NCBI GenBank assembly: GCA_017456685.1
Contig: JAFTIV010000010.1
Span: 1-5,613, forward strand
From: Clostridia bacterium
GTDB taxonomy: Bacteria > Bacillota > Clostridia > Oscillospirales > CAG-272
Reading direction: 5' to 3'
Length of the DNA: 5,613 bases
Shown here in pieces: positions 5,311 through 5,613 of this stretch (within the stretch, counting starts at the first letter, position 1; each line of letters starts with the position of its first letter). The translations under genes were made by a program, and so were the position numbers. Below the pieces are notes generated by a model. That model was not told the DNA's origin. It searched no databases and saw only the letters and a list, made by a program, of their open reading frames with translations.

Positions 5311-5355
5311 GGTCTGACCACATGTTTGACCACTTACAAAAAAATCGAATATTTT
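5311..5355 (+). promoter_or_regulatory. Operator-like motif and possible promoter in unit A
   Basis: A perfect palindrome GGTCTGACC (5311-5319) is followed by a second TGACCAC 12 bases after the first (5315-5321 and 5327-5333). The latter overlaps a possible -35, TTGACC (5326-5331), with TATTTT at 5350-5355 as a weak -10 (18-bp spacer). It would drive the next tRNA-like unit. Confidence 0.35.
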
Positions 5356-5363
5356 TACCACAT

Positions 5364-5401
5364 CGAGGTGTAGCGAAGGTGGTATCGCGCATCGTTCGGG
5401 A
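5364..5401 (+). pseudogene. tRNA-Pro(CGG) 5' half ending at the anticodon loop
   Basis: The 38 bases follow tRNA numbering exactly: acceptor CGAGGTG (1-7), TA, a perfectly paired D stem GCGA/TCGC around an 8-nt loop containing GG, G26, anticodon-stem strand CATCG (27-31), and loop TTCGGGA (32-38) with anticodon CGG and the G37 usual in tRNA-Pro. The next bases (CTCAA) do not pair with CATCG, and no variable region or T arm follows. The 3' half has been replaced by repeat unit B. Confidence 0.7.
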
Positions 5402-5435
5402 CTCAATCACCGTTCTCGGCGTGGATTTTTCGAGA

Positions 5436-5475
5436 AGAGCCGAAACCCCTTGAAAACACTGACTTTTTCGGCTCT
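5436..5475 (+). terminator. Hairpin in repeat unit B
   Basis: Same 10-bp stem as in unit A (5436-5445 with 5466-5475). One of the inter-unit differences (G to C) falls in the loop and the stem is fully kept, which hints at selection on the structure or simply recent duplication. No T-run follows. Confidence 0.4.
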
Positions 5476-5504
5476 CCCGAATGTCGAAAAGTCACCAAAT
5501 CTTC

Positions 5505-5548
5505 GGTCTGACCACATGTTTGACCACTTACAAAAAAATATCGTTTTA
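5505..5548 (+). promoter_or_regulatory. Operator-like motif and possible promoter before the intact tRNA
   Basis: It repeats GGTCTGACC (5505-5513) and the TGACCAC pair of unit A. TTGACC at 5520-5525 is a candidate -35; GTTTTA at 5543-5548 is a poor -10 (17-bp spacer) and lies only 7 bases from the tRNA 5' end. The intact tRNA may instead be transcribed from the strong promoter at 5042-5070. Confidence 0.3.
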
Positions 5549-5555
5549 CACCAAT

Positions 5556-5613
5556 CGGGGTGTGGCTCAGCTTGGTAGAGCGCTTGCTTCGGGAGCAAGA
5601 AGTCGCAAGTTCA
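5556..5613 (+). tRNA. tRNA-Pro(CGG), 3' end cut by the window
   Basis: It begins CGGGGTG and continues with D stem GCTC/GAGC around AGCTTGGTA, an anticodon stem CTTGC/GCAAG (5583-5587 and 5595-5599), and loop TTCGGGA (5588-5594), giving anticodon CGG for codon CCG with G37 as in tRNA-Pro. The variable loop AAGTC and the first T-arm strand GCAAG-TTCA follow. All visible stems pair, unlike in the two upstream copies, so this is probably the functional gene. About 20 bases are outside the window. Confidence 0.92.

Larger units (their letters stand above)
5200..5539 (+). repeat. Tandem 194-bp repeat between tRNA-Pro copies
   Basis: Unit A (core 5200-5345) and unit B (core 5394-5539) align over 146 bases without gaps and with about 11 mismatches. 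The start-to-start distance is 194. Each core begins at the anticodon stem/loop of a tRNA-Pro 5' half, contains a 10-bp hairpin and a TGACCAC pair, and ends just upstream of the next tRNA-like 5' end. The third anticodon loop (5588) continues the period at 193. It arose by tandem duplication or repeated recombination at the tRNA gene. Confidence 0.85.

Noticed and set aside
5311..5319. FadR-type operator
   Set aside because: GGTCTGACC resembles GntR/FadR half sites, but it is short and sits at a tRNA locus, so naming the regulator would be a guess.
5200..5393. Group I intron in the tRNA anticodon loop
   Set aside because: Bacterial tRNA introns do sit there, but no tRNA 3' half (anticodon-stem complement, T arm) follows the 194-bp unit.
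5200..5539. CRISPR array
   Set aside because: The repeats are 146 bases with only two units and tRNA-derived ends, unlike short CRISPR repeats with unique spacers.
5097..5598. Several minus-strand and one plus-strand reading frame of 60-78 codons across the repeat region
   Set aside because: They read through tRNA sequence and the tandem repeat, so their proteins look alike only because the DNA is repeated. None has a convincing SD.

Overview
The window looks like a low-GC, Gram-positive-type anaerobe, most likely an uncultured gut or rumen Clostridia/Firmicutes member. The grounds are strong AGGAG-type ribosome binding sites, TTGACA-type promoters with TG-extended TAAAAT -10 boxes, many A/T-flanked Rho-independent terminators, a Cys-rich ferredoxin-thioredoxin-reductase-like protein, and protein families familiar from Firmicutes. 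The taxonomic call is inference.

Layout. Positions 1-342 hold no complete gene. They contain the first codons of a minus-strand gene leaving the left edge, its extended -10 promoter inside a 15-bp inverted repeat, two terminator-like hairpins, and a decayed copy of the 3' part of the hydrolase gene found further right. Then come two minus-strand genes, in transcription order a small lipoprotein (1479-1976) and a two-TM coiled-coil protein with a conserved D-W-E-C region (343-1422). A small XRE-type regulator (2106-2393) is divergent from the lipoprotein. Next is a compact minus-strand operon: FTR-catalytic-chain-like protein (3794-3994), thioredoxin (3474-3782) and alpha/beta-hydrolase (2464-3477), with an SD/stop overlap and an ATGA overlap. 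Divergent from it is a NodB-type polysaccharide deacetylase (4109-4960). From 4994 to the right edge lies a tRNA-Pro(CGG) locus: a strong promoter, two broken tRNA 5' halves separated by a tandem ~194-bp repeat, and a third, apparently intact tRNA cut by the window end.

The most striking observation is that two unrelated genes each contain one in-frame TAG. In the deacetylase it is codon 175 of 283. In the coiled-coil protein it is codon 12, between a well-placed SD/GTG start and the rest of the protein. Both sit in the context TAG-TAT-G, and no complete gene here ends in TAG (six TAA, one TGA). This fits either amber reassignment/suppression in this lineage, perhaps TAG as Gln by CAG to TAG change, or two independent nonsense mutations. 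The window alone cannot decide. The second notable feature is the tandem array of tRNA-Pro 5' halves broken at the anticodon loop, which resembles repeated recombination or integration at a tRNA gene.
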